From: an uncultured bacterium
GTDB lineage: Bacteria > Patescibacteriota > Saccharimonadia > Saccharimonadales > Saccharimonadaceae
Reading direction: 5' to 3'
Assembly: GCA_903821365.1 (NCBI GenBank)
Contig: CAIJKY010000005.1
Coordinates: 1 to 64,000, forward strand
Length of the DNA: 64,000 nucleotides
Shown here: piece after piece, positions 25,872-34,035 of the stretch
How positions within the stretch are numbered: the first letter of the stretch is position 1
Layout: the number at the start of each line of letters is the position of its first letter
Made by a program: the position numbers and the translations under genes
The notes under the pieces: generated by a model
The model's database searches: none
What the model was told of the DNA's origin: nothing
The model's input: the letters and a program-made list of their open reading frames with translations, nothing else

Positions 25872-28667
25872 ATGGCACAAAAAGCAGCAGCGACACTGGC
25901 GGTGGATAGGTTTTTTACTAAAAAAGGGACGCATCCGTATGACATGTTGACGTGGGTCAAGCGTGACTCTGCAATTGTTAATCCCGGTACGGGCAAGGCG
26001 GTTTTCTCACAAAAGGGTGTCGAGTTCCCTGATTTTTGGAGCATGAATGCCATCAATATCGTTGCGCAGAAGTATTTTTACGGAACCCCCGATACCAAAA
26101 GTCGTGAAACGTCACTACGCGAACTGATTGACCGCGTCGCCGACACAATTACAAAATATGGTTTTGAGCACGGCTATTTCATTGACGAAGACGAGGCTGA
26201 TGTTTTTAACGCCGAGCTGAAGTACATTCTTGTGACCCAGCGCGCAGCCTTTAATAGTCCAGTTTGGTTTAACATAGGGACGCCTGACCGAAGCCAGCAA
26301 GCGAGTGCTTGTTTTATTCTCAAGGTTGAAGATACGATGCCGTCGATTCTTAATTGGTACACCGAAGAGGGCATTATCTTCAAGGGTGGGTCGGGTGCTG
26401 GACTTAATATCAGCTCAATCCGCTCGTCACACGAACCACTAAGCACAAGCGGTGGCCGCGCTTCTGGGCCGCTGAGCTTTATGCGCGGTGCTGACTCAAG
26501 CGCCGGTGCTATTAAGAGCGGTGGCAAAACCCGCCGTGCTGCTAAGATGGTGATTCTCAACGTCAGCCACCCAGATATCGAAGAGTTTATTTGGTGCAAG
26601 GCCCGTGAAGAACGCAAAGCGCATGTTTTGACCGACGCTGGTTTTGATATGGGCTTGAACGGGAGTGATTCAATCTCAATTCAATATCAAAACGCTAATA
26701 ACTCGGTTCGTGTGACCGATGAGTTTATGCAAGCAGTTGAAAAAGATCGTGATTGGGATTTAGTCGGCGTCGTCGACGGTAAAGTCCATAAGACGGTTGG
26801 CGCGCGTAAACTCTTTCGCGAGATCGCTGAGGCAGCTTGGCAATGCGCCGACCCTGGCATGCAATTTGATACGGTTATTAATGACTGGCATACAACACCA
26901 AATGCAGGCCGTATTAATGGGAGCAATCCTTGCTCTGAATACATGCATCTCGATAACTCGGCGTGTAATCTCGCCAGTCTCAACTTGTTGAAATTCCTTC
27001 GCGACGATAACAGTTTTGATGTTGACGCATTCCGTCATACTACGGAGACGATTTTCCTTGCACAAGAAATCTTGGTTGGATACTCGGACTACCCAACAGC
27101 AGGTATTACCAAGAATGCCCGTGCCTACCGTGAACTTGGTATTGGCTATGCCAACCTCGGCGCATTGTTGATGGCGCAGGGCTTGCCATATGATAGTGCT
27201 GAAGGTCGTGCTCAGGCTGCGGCTATCACTGCATTGCTAACTGGCCACAGCTATGCAACGAGTGCTCGAGCGGCCAAGCGTGTCGAACCGTTTGAAGGTT
27301 ATGCGCGTGATCGTGATGGTATGCTGCGTGTTCTCCGTAAGCATCGCGAAGCCGTTGGCGACATCGATGCAGGCTTAGTGAGTGAAGAACTGCTACAAGC
27401 TGCCGCCGAAGCGTGGGACGAAGCCGTTGAGCTTGGCACAAAATTTGGCATTCGTAACTCGCAGGCCAGCGTGCTGGCGCCAACCGGTACGATCGGCTTT
27501 ATGATGGACTGCGACACAACGGGTATCGAGCCAGATTTCAGCTTGACTAAGTTTAAGAATCTCGTTGGCGGTGGCTCGATGGTCATTGTTAATCAGACGA
27601 TTCCTCGCGCGTTGAAGCAGCTTGGCTACGACAGCAAACAAATCGATGAAATTGTTGCCTACATCCATGACAAGGGCAATGTGATCGACGCGCCACATCT
27701 CACAAAAGACCACTATGATGTGTTTGCCTGTGCCGTAGGCGATAATGCGATTCACTACAATGGTCACATTAAAATGATGGGTGCCGTGCAGCCGTTCATA
27801 TCAGGTGCGATTAGTAAAACTGTTAATATGCCTGAAGACGCAACCGTTGAGCAAGTCGAGCAGCTGCACATGGATTCATGGAAGCTTGGTATTAAAGCGG
27901 TCGCTATTTACCGCGATAACTGTAAAGCTTGGCAGCCGATGAGTAGTAACAAAAACAAGAAAAGCGGCGAAGCAGTCGATAACCAGCCGATCAAAACAGA
28001 GGCTGGCGAAGTGGTGACGGTGCGTGCTAATCTGCGTCGCGAAATGCCACGGGTTCGTAGTAGTCGCACCTTTGGCTTTAGAGTTAGCGAGCTACACGGT
28101 TACTTTACGGTAGGTGAGTACGAAGACGGTACGCCGGGTGAGATATTTATCACCGTCGCCAAGATGGGCTCAACACTTGCGGGCTTGATGGATGCCTTTG
28201 GCCGCTCGATCAGTTACGGCTTGCAATATGGTGTGCCGCTGAAAGCCTACGTAAAAGGTATGAGTAACACCTCGTTTGCACCTGCTGGCATGACTGACGA
28301 CCCTGAGGTAAAGACGGCGAGCTCAATTGTCGACTACATCTTCCGCCGAATGGCGCTGCAGTACATGACGCTCGATGATCGACTCGAGCTTGGCCTTGCG
28401 AGCCTCGAAGAGCTTGAAGCTGAAATGGATCAACAGCAGACGAGTTTGTTAGAAGCAGCCCAGCAAAGTGCTCACGCCGAGACAGCTATTACGCCAACCG
28501 AATCAGTTAAATCGGAGGCTGTATATGCTAAAAGCGGCGCTAAAACGGCCACTGTTAGCGTTGCTGAGAGTTCTGCGCCAATGTGTAGTAACTGCGGCAA
28601 CCAGACACAGCGGGCAGGCAGCTGCTATGTCTGTACGTCGTGTGGTAGTACGAGTGGTTGTTCATAA
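25872..28667 (+). CDS. nrdJ: Adenosylcobalamin-dependent (class II) ribonucleoside-diphosphate reductase
   Basis: The protein of 931 residues reduces ribonucleotides with B12 as radical source. Visible: FNSPVWFNIG, the loop FKGGSGAGLN, NPCSEYMHLDNSACNLASLN with the active Cys and the Asn-x-Cys-x-Glu motif, and PTGTIGFMMDCDTTGIEPDF. Residues ~720-840 form the TSCPA-like domain (FGFRVSELHGYFTVGEYEDG), and the end carries CSNCG and CTSCG, a zinc or redox cysteine tail. ATG 25872 follows AAGGAGGGG. No class I or III reductase and no B12 synthesis genes are in the window, so cobalamin must come from elsewhere. Confidence 0.94.
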   Translation: MAQKAAATLAVDRFFTKKGTHPYDMLTWVKRDSAIVNPGTGKAVFSQKGVEFPDFWSMNAINIVAQKYFYGTPDTKSRETSLRELIDRVADTITKYGFEHGYFIDEDEADVFNAELKYILVTQRAAFNSPVWFNIGTPDRSQQASACFILKVEDTMPSILNWYTEEGIIFKGGSGAGLNISSIRSSHEPLSTSGGRASGPLSFMRGADSSAGAIKSGGKTRRAAKMVILNVSHPDIEEFIWCKAREERKAHVLTDAGFDMGLNGSDSISIQYQNANNSVRVTDEFMQAVEKDRDWDLVGVVDGKVHKTVGARKLFREIAEAAWQCADPGMQFDTVINDWHTTPNAGRINGSNPCSEYMHLDNSACNLASLNLLKFLRDDNSFDVDAFRHTTETIFLAQEILVGYSDYPTAGITKNARAYRELGIGYANLGALLMAQGLPYDSAEGRAQAAAITALLTGHSYATSARAAKRVEPFEGYARDRDGMLRVLRKHREAVGDIDAGLVSEELLQAAAEAWDEAVELGTKFGIRNSQASVLAPTGTIGFMMDCDTTGIEPDFSLTKFKNLVGGGSMVIVNQTIPRALKQLGYDSKQIDEIVAYIHDKGNVIDAPHLTKDHYDVFACAVGDNAIHYNGHIKMMGAVQPFISGAISKTVNMPEDATVEQVEQLHMDSWKLGIKAVAIYRDNCKAWQPMSSNKNKKSGEAVDNQPIKTEAGEVVTVRANLRREMPRVRSSRTFGFRVSELHGYFTVGEYEDGTPGEIFITVAKMGSTLAGLMDAFGRSISYGLQYGVPLKAYVKGMSNTSFAPAGMTDDPEVKTASSIVDYIFRRMALQYMTLDDRLELGLASLEELEAEMDQQQTSLLEAAQQSAHAETAITPTESVKSEAVYAKSGAKTATVSVAESSAPMCSNCGNQTQRAGSCYVCTSCGSTSGCS

Positions 28668-28702
28668 CGCAACGATGGAATAACTGCTACTGACCTCTGA
28701 GT

Positions 28703-28739
28703 AAGCGACCCGAGTATGCAAAATATCGGGTCGCTTTTG
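28703..28739 (+). terminator. nrdJ terminator
   Basis: The perfect 11-bp stem AAGCGACCCGA/TCGGGTCGCTT is followed by TTTT. A TATACT box starts at 28740 and may serve the next gene. Confidence 0.85.
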
Positions 28740-28807
28740 CTATACTTTAAGCACGAGCGGTGACGCTGCAGTGAGACAATACTATTTCAGAGTTGAGGAA
28801 CGCTTTT

Positions 28808-31030
28808 ATGAGAATACCAGTAGCAAATATAAACGTTTTTTCTAGGTGGGAAGCGAAAAGTGCCTTGGCGGCGATGATGCTATTATCCTTCGGGGTGATG
28901 GCATTTTTTAATTCACCAGCAGTGCAGGCGGCACCAACGTCAATGGGTGCATTCAACGCCGATAGCTTGTACACGAGCCAAGAGGGAAGTAACATCGCGG
29001 TAACTGCTAGCTCGTGTGATGTTTCGGCGAGTAACACGACGTATGTCAAAACATTTGTGAGTGGCAGTCTCAACAGCTCAATAACACGCAACGGCTCGGC
29101 TGACTGGTTTGCGCCAATCTGCAACCAGACTGGGTTTATGGTAACTCATGACAGTACTGCCTATGTCTATCAATTACAGAACAGCGGCAATAGCTTTAAC
29201 CGTCGCTTAGCAGCCTACAAGCACGGTACGTTGCAGGGGACTCCGCAGACAATTGATCTATGTGCTACAGAGCCGGTTAGCCCACAGTGGGCGGAGACGC
29301 TCTACCCAACTGAAGGTGCAGCTGGTGCCGTCTACTACCTCGCTGGCGGTGGCTCAAGCTGTACCGCGCCGCAGAAGAAGTTTGTTGCCATTGACGGCGC
29401 GACTGGGCAAACAAAGTTCACCGTACCACTTCTTGGCAGCGGCGGCGGACAAGGGGAGCAGTTCCCTCATATTTTTGCTTGGATAAACGGTGTCGCGGTG
29501 CTTGACGGTGGCTATGTCCGTTACTTTGATTTAGCTGGTAACGAAGATGTTGCGCGTCGTCAAACGGTTGATGCCAGCCGTGTCATAGAAGCACGCGGCA
29601 GCGACAATGGAAGGGTCTACGTGCGCTTATCGCCAGCCACAGCAACAGTGAATGGCTGTAACGCCGATTCACAGCTGCTGTATTTTAACGCGGATGGCAC
29701 AAAAGGCTCAGTCACGACAGATAACTGCAGCTTTCAAACAGGAGTGATGGCAAGTGCGCCAAACAACAGCCTTGTGTTACTTGGGGGTGTGGGTGGTAGT
29801 AGTAACGGCTATGATGATCGCCTAATCAAATACGATGCGAGTGGTGCTGTCGTCTACGATAAAGACATAAGTCAGTTAAATGATTACACGAATATCATCA
29901 ACAGTGCGCCAAAGATTGACGCCAACGGCAATGCCATCATTATCACAACTGCAAAGTCGGTGACTACGGGTGACAATGACGTCGTAACCAGCCTGTACGA
30001 CCCAGCCGGCGTGCGTACTCAGTTAGCAACAACTGCAACTGACGGTACACCAGACGTGTACGATAATTTTCGTACTAGCCAGAACGCTTCGATCGCTCTC
30101 GCGCCAAAGCATGCATACGTGACAACCTGCCATTTCGATGCGCCTTACTTTAACAACTGCTCAACTGCAAATGATGTATCCTTGGTTGATGTACTAGCAA
30201 ATGTTAGTTACGAATTCCCAGCATCATCAATCTTGGCACCACCAACACCGAAGTTGAAGTACGTCGCGCTGGGCGATGGTTATGCATCGGGCGAGGGGCT
30301 TGCGCCATACACAACGCCGAGTGATGTTAACGGCTGTCACCGTAGTGCTCAAGCCTATCCACAGCTACTTACAGCAGTAAGCACGCTCGGACTAGGCGCA
30401 CCAACTAATGTCGCTTGTTCGGGAGCAACGACGACGACTGCGCTTAACGGCGGCAAAGAGCCAAGTCAATTGAGCGCACTGCAAGCACCCGCAAATCTTG
30501 TTACGCTTACCATTGGCGCTGACGATGTTAATTTCCTTGGTCTTGCGCGCAGCTGTATGACCGGCGCAAACTGCCTTTTGAACGGTCAGAGTGGCATGAC
30601 GGCGCTGAATATAGGGTTCGATTTGCCAAATAAGCTTGGGCGGTTATTCCAAGCAATTAAAGCAAAGCCGGGCGTCACTGCCACGACTCGTGTGCTTGTT
30701 GTTGGCTATCCTGCACTTGTTGGCAATCCAGATAGTGCAACGCCTGATTGTGGAAAATTCTCAATTGCTGAACGATACGCGCTCTTGCTTGTCGGTGCGC
30801 AACTCAATCAAGTAATGCGTAACGAGACTAATCGAGCAGGCTTTGAATACGTCGATGCGACAGCAACCGGCTCGCCACTTCGTGGCCACGAACCATGTAC
30901 GAGTGGCAGCTATTTCAACAGTCCCGTAACTGCACCCGCCGCGACGGCACTGTATCCGAACGAGCAAGGTCAAGCAGCCTACGCGCAGCTTGTTAAGAAC
31001 TACCTTATTGCACGCCCCCTCGCGCAGTAA
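28808..31030 (+). CDS. Secreted SGNH-hydrolase-like protein with altered catalytic residues
   Basis: The protein has about 740 residues. A signal peptide (hydrophobic core LAAMMLLSFGVMAFF, cleavage after PAVQA) leads to a ~440-residue beta-rich region with propeller-like repeats, then a C-terminal SGNH/GDSL domain from about residue 478. The block I motif, normally GDSYSSGEG, reads GDGYASGEG (nucleophile Ser to Gly near 488); block III GGND reads GADD; and the terminal HPN reads YPN. Other domain features (TLTIG, paired Cys, NEQGQAAYA) remain. It is therefore probably a binding protein, not an esterase. GAGGAA precedes ATG 28808. Confidence 0.75.
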   Translation: MRIPVANINVFSRWEAKSALAAMMLLSFGVMAFFNSPAVQAAPTSMGAFNADSLYTSQEGSNIAVTASSCDVSASNTTYVKTFVSGSLNSSITRNGSADWFAPICNQTGFMVTHDSTAYVYQLQNSGNSFNRRLAAYKHGTLQGTPQTIDLCATEPVSPQWAETLYPTEGAAGAVYYLAGGGSSCTAPQKKFVAIDGATGQTKFTVPLLGSGGGQGEQFPHIFAWINGVAVLDGGYVRYFDLAGNEDVARRQTVDASRVIEARGSDNGRVYVRLSPATATVNGCNADSQLLYFNADGTKGSVTTDNCSFQTGVMASAPNNSLVLLGGVGGSSNGYDDRLIKYDASGAVVYDKDISQLNDYTNIINSAPKIDANGNAIIITTAKSVTTGDNDVVTSLYDPAGVRTQLATTATDGTPDVYDNFRTSQNASIALAPKHAYVTTCHFDAPYFNNCSTANDVSLVDVLANVSYEFPASSILAPPTPKLKYVALGDGYASGEGLAPYTTPSDVNGCHRSAQAYPQLLTAVSTLGLGAPTNVACSGATTTTALNGGKEPSQLSALQAPANLVTLTIGADDVNFLGLARSCMTGANCLLNGQSGMTALNIGFDLPNKLGRLFQAIKAKPGVTATTRVLVVGYPALVGNPDSATPDCGKFSIAERYALLLVGAQLNQVMRNETNRAGFEYVDATATGSPLRGHEPCTSGSYFNSPVTAPAATALYPNEQGQAAYAQLVKNYLIARPLAQ

Positions 31031-31084
31031 CCATAAGTGATATTGGCCGCTCCATTAAAGTTGTTTTATGTGTATACTAGAACT

Positions 31085-31345
31085 ATGAGAACCATAGTTG
31101 TATACCGACCAAACACTGAGGTGGAGCGGCCAGTAATTGAGTTTATGCGCGAGTTTGAACACCGCACTGGTAAAACGCTCGAAACACTTGATCCTGACAC
31201 GCGCGATGGTGCGGGTTTTATCGAAATATACGATATTGTCGAGTACCCAACGCTTGTTGCGCTCGACGACAGCGGGCATGTTCAGCAGGTTTGGCGTGGC
31301 TTGCCGCTGCCTACTATGAGCGAGGTATCATACTATGCCCAATAG
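31085..31345 (+). CDS. Thioredoxin-fold protein lacking CxxC
   Basis: The 86-residue protein has the order IVVYRP, a helix, and YDIVEYPTLVALDDSG (the cis-Pro loop) of a minimal thioredoxin fold, but no cysteine at all. Its stop overlaps the VKOR start by 11 nt, so it probably works with that protein's redox pathway as a scaffold or partner. TATACT ends 6 nt before ATG 31085 (leaderless). Confidence 0.7.
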   Translation: MRTIVVYRPNTEVERPVIEFMREFEHRTGKTLETLDPDTRDGAGFIEIYDIVEYPTLVALDDSGHVQQVWRGLPLPTMSEVSYYAQ

Positions 31346-31976
31346 CTTGTTGCGCAAACTGATGCCGTGGAAACAAGAGAAAGAAGATACCCGCCGTGCC
31401 GACGCCTGGATTTTTGGCACCATGCTGCTGTTCGGACTTGCTGGGCTGACGGCTGCATTTGTACTGAGTGTTGAGAAAATCCATTTACTCGAAAACCCCA
31501 ACGCGACCTTGAGCTGTAATTTCAACTTGATATTGAACTGCGCTACTGTCATGAAAACGGCACAATCACATATTTTCGGCTTTCCCAACTCTTTTATAGG
31601 TATGATGGGCTACCCAGTCGTTATCGCAGTGGCCGTTGCGGGTCTTGCCGGAGTTCGCTTTCCTCGTAGATTTTTGCAAGCCGCTCAGATCGGCTTTGGC
31701 TTGGGACTCATCTTTGCTTATTGGCTGTTCTTCCAGAGCGTGTACGAAATTGGCGTGCTTTGTCCGTGGTGTTTAGTGGTGACAGTCTCGACGACTTTGA
31801 TCTTTGAATCGTTGCTTCGCTACAATCTCCGAGAGAATACCTTTGGTTTTTCAACGACCTTGCATCGACGTGTTAAGGAATTTTTAGCGAAAGATTATGA
31901 CAAGTTGATAGTCGCTGGTTGGCTACTGCTCATGTTGTTGTTGGTGATATTAAAATTTAGAGAAGGGTTATTCTAA
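31335..31976 (+). CDS. Vitamin K epoxide reductase (VKOR) family membrane protein
   Basis: The 213-residue protein has five hydrophobic segments, a Cys pair in the first loop (CNFNLILNC) and the quinone-reducing CPWC in segment 4. Bacterial VKOR re-oxidises the Trx-like oxidase that forms disulfides outside the membrane. It overlaps the cysteine-free Trx-fold gene upstream and abuts the DUF2177 gene, whose ATG follows its stop directly. Confidence 0.88.
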   Translation: MPNSLLRKLMPWKQEKEDTRRADAWIFGTMLLFGLAGLTAAFVLSVEKIHLLENPNATLSCNFNLILNCATVMKTAQSHIFGFPNSFIGMMGYPVVIAVAVAGLAGVRFPRRFLQAAQIGFGLGLIFAYWLFFQSVYEIGVLCPWCLVVTVSTTLIFESLLRYNLRENTFGFSTTLHRRVKEFLAKDYDKLIVAGWLLLMLLLVILKFREGLF

Positions 31977-32375
31977 ATGGAATTTATTCTCAGTTATGCC
32001 GTGTTCGCAGTCGTCTTTGGGTTGGTTGACGCAATCTGGCTTGTCAAAGTGTCAAAGCAGTTTTATCAAAAAGAAATCGGAAGCTTGCTCGCCAAAAAGC
32101 CTGATATGACTGCGGCGGTCGTATTCTATGCGCTATACGTACTGGGCGTTACGGTGTTTGTACTGCAGCCTGCAATGACTGATGAATATTGGCCTGTTCT
32201 TGCCATGGGTGCCTTGTTTGGTGCCGTTGCCTATGCGACGTACGATTTAACAAATCAAGCAACGCTGAAGCACTGGTCGAAAAAGGTGACGGTTGTTGAT
32301 ATCGCTTGGGGTGCATTTGCGACAGGGCTTGCCGCAGTCATTACTGCACTCTTGACCAACTGGATACTAGGCTAA
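31977..32375 (+). CDS. DUF2177 family membrane protein
   Basis: The 132-residue protein has four membrane segments and family strings GLVDAIWLVKVSKQFYQKEI and ATYDLTNQATLKHW, typical of DUF2177. Function unknown. It starts immediately after the VKOR stop and precedes a DUF1295 gene, a pairing that suggests a joint lipid or membrane role. Confidence 0.8.
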   Translation: MEFILSYAVFAVVFGLVDAIWLVKVSKQFYQKEIGSLLAKKPDMTAAVVFYALYVLGVTVFVLQPAMTDEYWPVLAMGALFGAVAYATYDLTNQATLKHWSKKVTVVDIAWGAFATGLAAVITALLTNWILG

Positions 32376-32382
32376 TCCTATT

Positions 32383-33183
32383 ATGCTCGATGCATTAACA
32401 TATGGCTGGTGCATTATTGCGGTCATGTTGTTTATTAGCTTTGCCTTTGTTGTTGCTCAGGTAAAGCATCGGCTCGATGTCGTCGATGTTGCTTGGGGTG
32501 GTAATTTTATTGTCGCAGCCGTAGTGAGCTTTTTGCTGCAGCCCGAAGCAGATAGCCTGACAATCGGCGTTCGGACACTTGTGACGGCGCTGGTGATTAT
32601 TTGGGGTATGCGGTTGAGCCACCATATTTTGCAACGCCTCAGGCGCACAAGTGAAGACCATCGCTATGTCGCGATGCGCAAACAGTGGAAGGGCAATCTC
32701 GCGATCAACGCCTACTTCAAGATATTCTTTACGCAAGGATTACTCGCATTGGTTATTGTGACGCCAGTGTTGCTGATCAATCTTACAAGTGGTAGTTTTA
32801 TGCATCCGCTCGGTTGGGCTGGAGTGCTCACCGGACTGGCTGTATGGCTTATCGGTTTTTATTTTGAAAGTACTGGCGACCGTCAGCTACGTGACTTTAT
32901 TGCTGACCCAAAGAACAAAGGCAAGTTAATGACGAAAGGCCTGTGGCGCTATAGTCGTCACCCTAACTATTTCGGCGAAGTGACGCAGTGGTGGGGGCTT
33001 GCGGTTATGGGTGTTGGTCTTAGTTTTGGTTTTGTTGGATTTGTCGGTGCGCTGGCCATTACCTATTTGATTGTCTTTGTCAGCGGCGTACCACTACTTG
33101 AAAAAAAGTATGCTGATCGTGCTGACTGGAAGGCATATAAACAGCGTACGAGTATGCTTATTCCGTTGCCGCGCCGTAAGTAG
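32383..33183 (+). CDS. DUF1295 (steroid 5-alpha-reductase/isoprenylcysteine methyltransferase-like) membrane protein
   Basis: The 266-residue protein has about six to seven membrane segments and the C-terminal signature LWRYSRHPNYFGEVTQWWG, with GVPLLEKKYADR near the end. The family reduces or methylates lipid-like substrates using NADPH or SAM; the substrate is unknown here. Its last codons contain the -35 box of the T-box transcript that follows. Confidence 0.82.
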   Translation: MLDALTYGWCIIAVMLFISFAFVVAQVKHRLDVVDVAWGGNFIVAAVVSFLLQPEADSLTIGVRTLVTALVIIWGMRLSHHILQRLRRTSEDHRYVAMRKQWKGNLAINAYFKIFFTQGLLALVIVTPVLLINLTSGSFMHPLGWAGVLTGLAVWLIGFYFESTGDRQLRDFIADPKNKGKLMTKGLWRYSRHPNYFGEVTQWWGLAVMGVGLSFGFVGFVGALAITYLIVFVSGVPLLEKKYADRADWKAYKQRTSMLIPLPRRK

Positions 33184-33194
33184 GGTGGTATAGT
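33166..33194 (+). promoter_or_regulatory. Promoter of the CYTH-ileS transcript
   Basis: TTGCCG (33166-33171), 17 bp and TATAGT (33189-33194) straddle the end of the DUF1295 gene. Transcription from about 33201 gives the 290-nt T-box leader. Confidence 0.65.
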
Positions 33195-33200
33195 AGCTAG

Positions 33201-33440
33201 TAGAAAAGCGTATTCAAGCAAGCAAACTTACTTGAATGAAGTGGTTATCAGCCATAAGCAGCGGGAAGAAACAATCAGTAATGATTGCAGTAGAACCCGA
33301 CGGAGCGTCCGTTATAACGTTAACTAAGTGCTAAAAGATTGTCGCTACACTAAAAGTGGAGCCAAGCATCTCTTTTGGAAGTTGGATGGTACCGTCCTGA
33401 ATGCAGGATTCCAACATATTCCATATACGAGGTGCTTTTT
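33201..33440 (+). promoter_or_regulatory. T-box riboswitch leader (probably tRNA-Ile)
   Basis: The antiterminator is textbook: helix A1 GTTGGA/TCCAAC (33381-33386 with 33410-33415), the 7-nt bulge TGGTACC (33387-33393) that pairs with the tRNA acceptor end, and helix A2 GTCCT/AGGAT with a GAATGC loop. The T after TGG fits the A73 discriminator of tRNA-Ile. GCATCTC (33366-33372) pairs with GAGGTGC (33429-33435) followed by TTTTT, the termination signal. Upstream are ATTCAAG/CTTGAAT, CAATCA/TGATTG and ACGGA/TCCGT stems. I could not fix the specifier codon; ATC occurs in the CAATCA arm. Confidence 0.82.
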
Positions 33441-33490
33441 ATATGGCCGCAGTGCGCGTATAGCATCGATAATCAACAAGGAGCAATAGC

Positions 33491-34030
33491 ATGGGCATTG
33501 AGCAAACATTAGAGAGAACCTATTTAGTGCGCTACATACCAGCGCAAATTGAAGGCGCACAATCAGAGGTGATCGAAGACACTTACATTCCAGCCAATGC
33601 TCGCGAGGCCGGCTTACGCCTTCGGGAACGCAACGGCGTGTACGAACTGACAAAGAAATTTGTCCGCAAGCAAGGTGATCGCTCAATACTGAACGAATTC
33701 GTGCTTGACCTTTCGCAAGAAGAATACGAGGCCTTTAAAACGCTTGGAACACGTGTCACGCGCAAACGTCGTTTTTACTGCACGATTTACGGACATAAAA
33801 CAGAGGTTGATATTTTCTTAGGCGAACTTGATGGTTTAGCGCTCGTGGCATTTCCATTTACAACCGAAGCCGAGATGGCGGCATTTCAGCCACCCGAACT
33901 ATGTCTTGCTGAAGTAACAGGGCAGCGCGTCTCGAGCGGCGGCTATCTTGCTGGGAAGATCTATGCCGAAGTTCAGCCTGAGCTTGAACAATATCAGTAT
34001 GTGCCGCAATTTCTTGAGAAGGAGTATTAA
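33491..34030 (+). CDS. CYTH domain protein (triphosphatase/adenylate cyclase-like)
   Basis: The 179-residue protein starts IEQTLERTYLVR (a variant of the ExExK signature), followed by LRLRERNGVYELTKKF and late EVDIFLGELDGL, alternating charged strands of the CYTH tunnel fold. Family members hydrolyse inorganic triphosphate or thiamine triphosphate or make cAMP. Replacement of ExExK by ERTYLVR makes the exact activity uncertain. AAGGAG precedes the ATG. It lies with ileS in the T-box transcript. Confidence 0.78.
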   Translation: MGIEQTLERTYLVRYIPAQIEGAQSEVIEDTYIPANAREAGLRLRERNGVYELTKKFVRKQGDRSILNEFVLDLSQEEYEAFKTLGTRVTRKRRFYCTIYGHKTEVDIFLGELDGLALVAFPFTTEAEMAAFQPPELCLAEVTGQRVSSGGYLAGKIYAEVQPELEQYQYVPQFLEKEY

Positions 34031-34035
34031 AGGTA

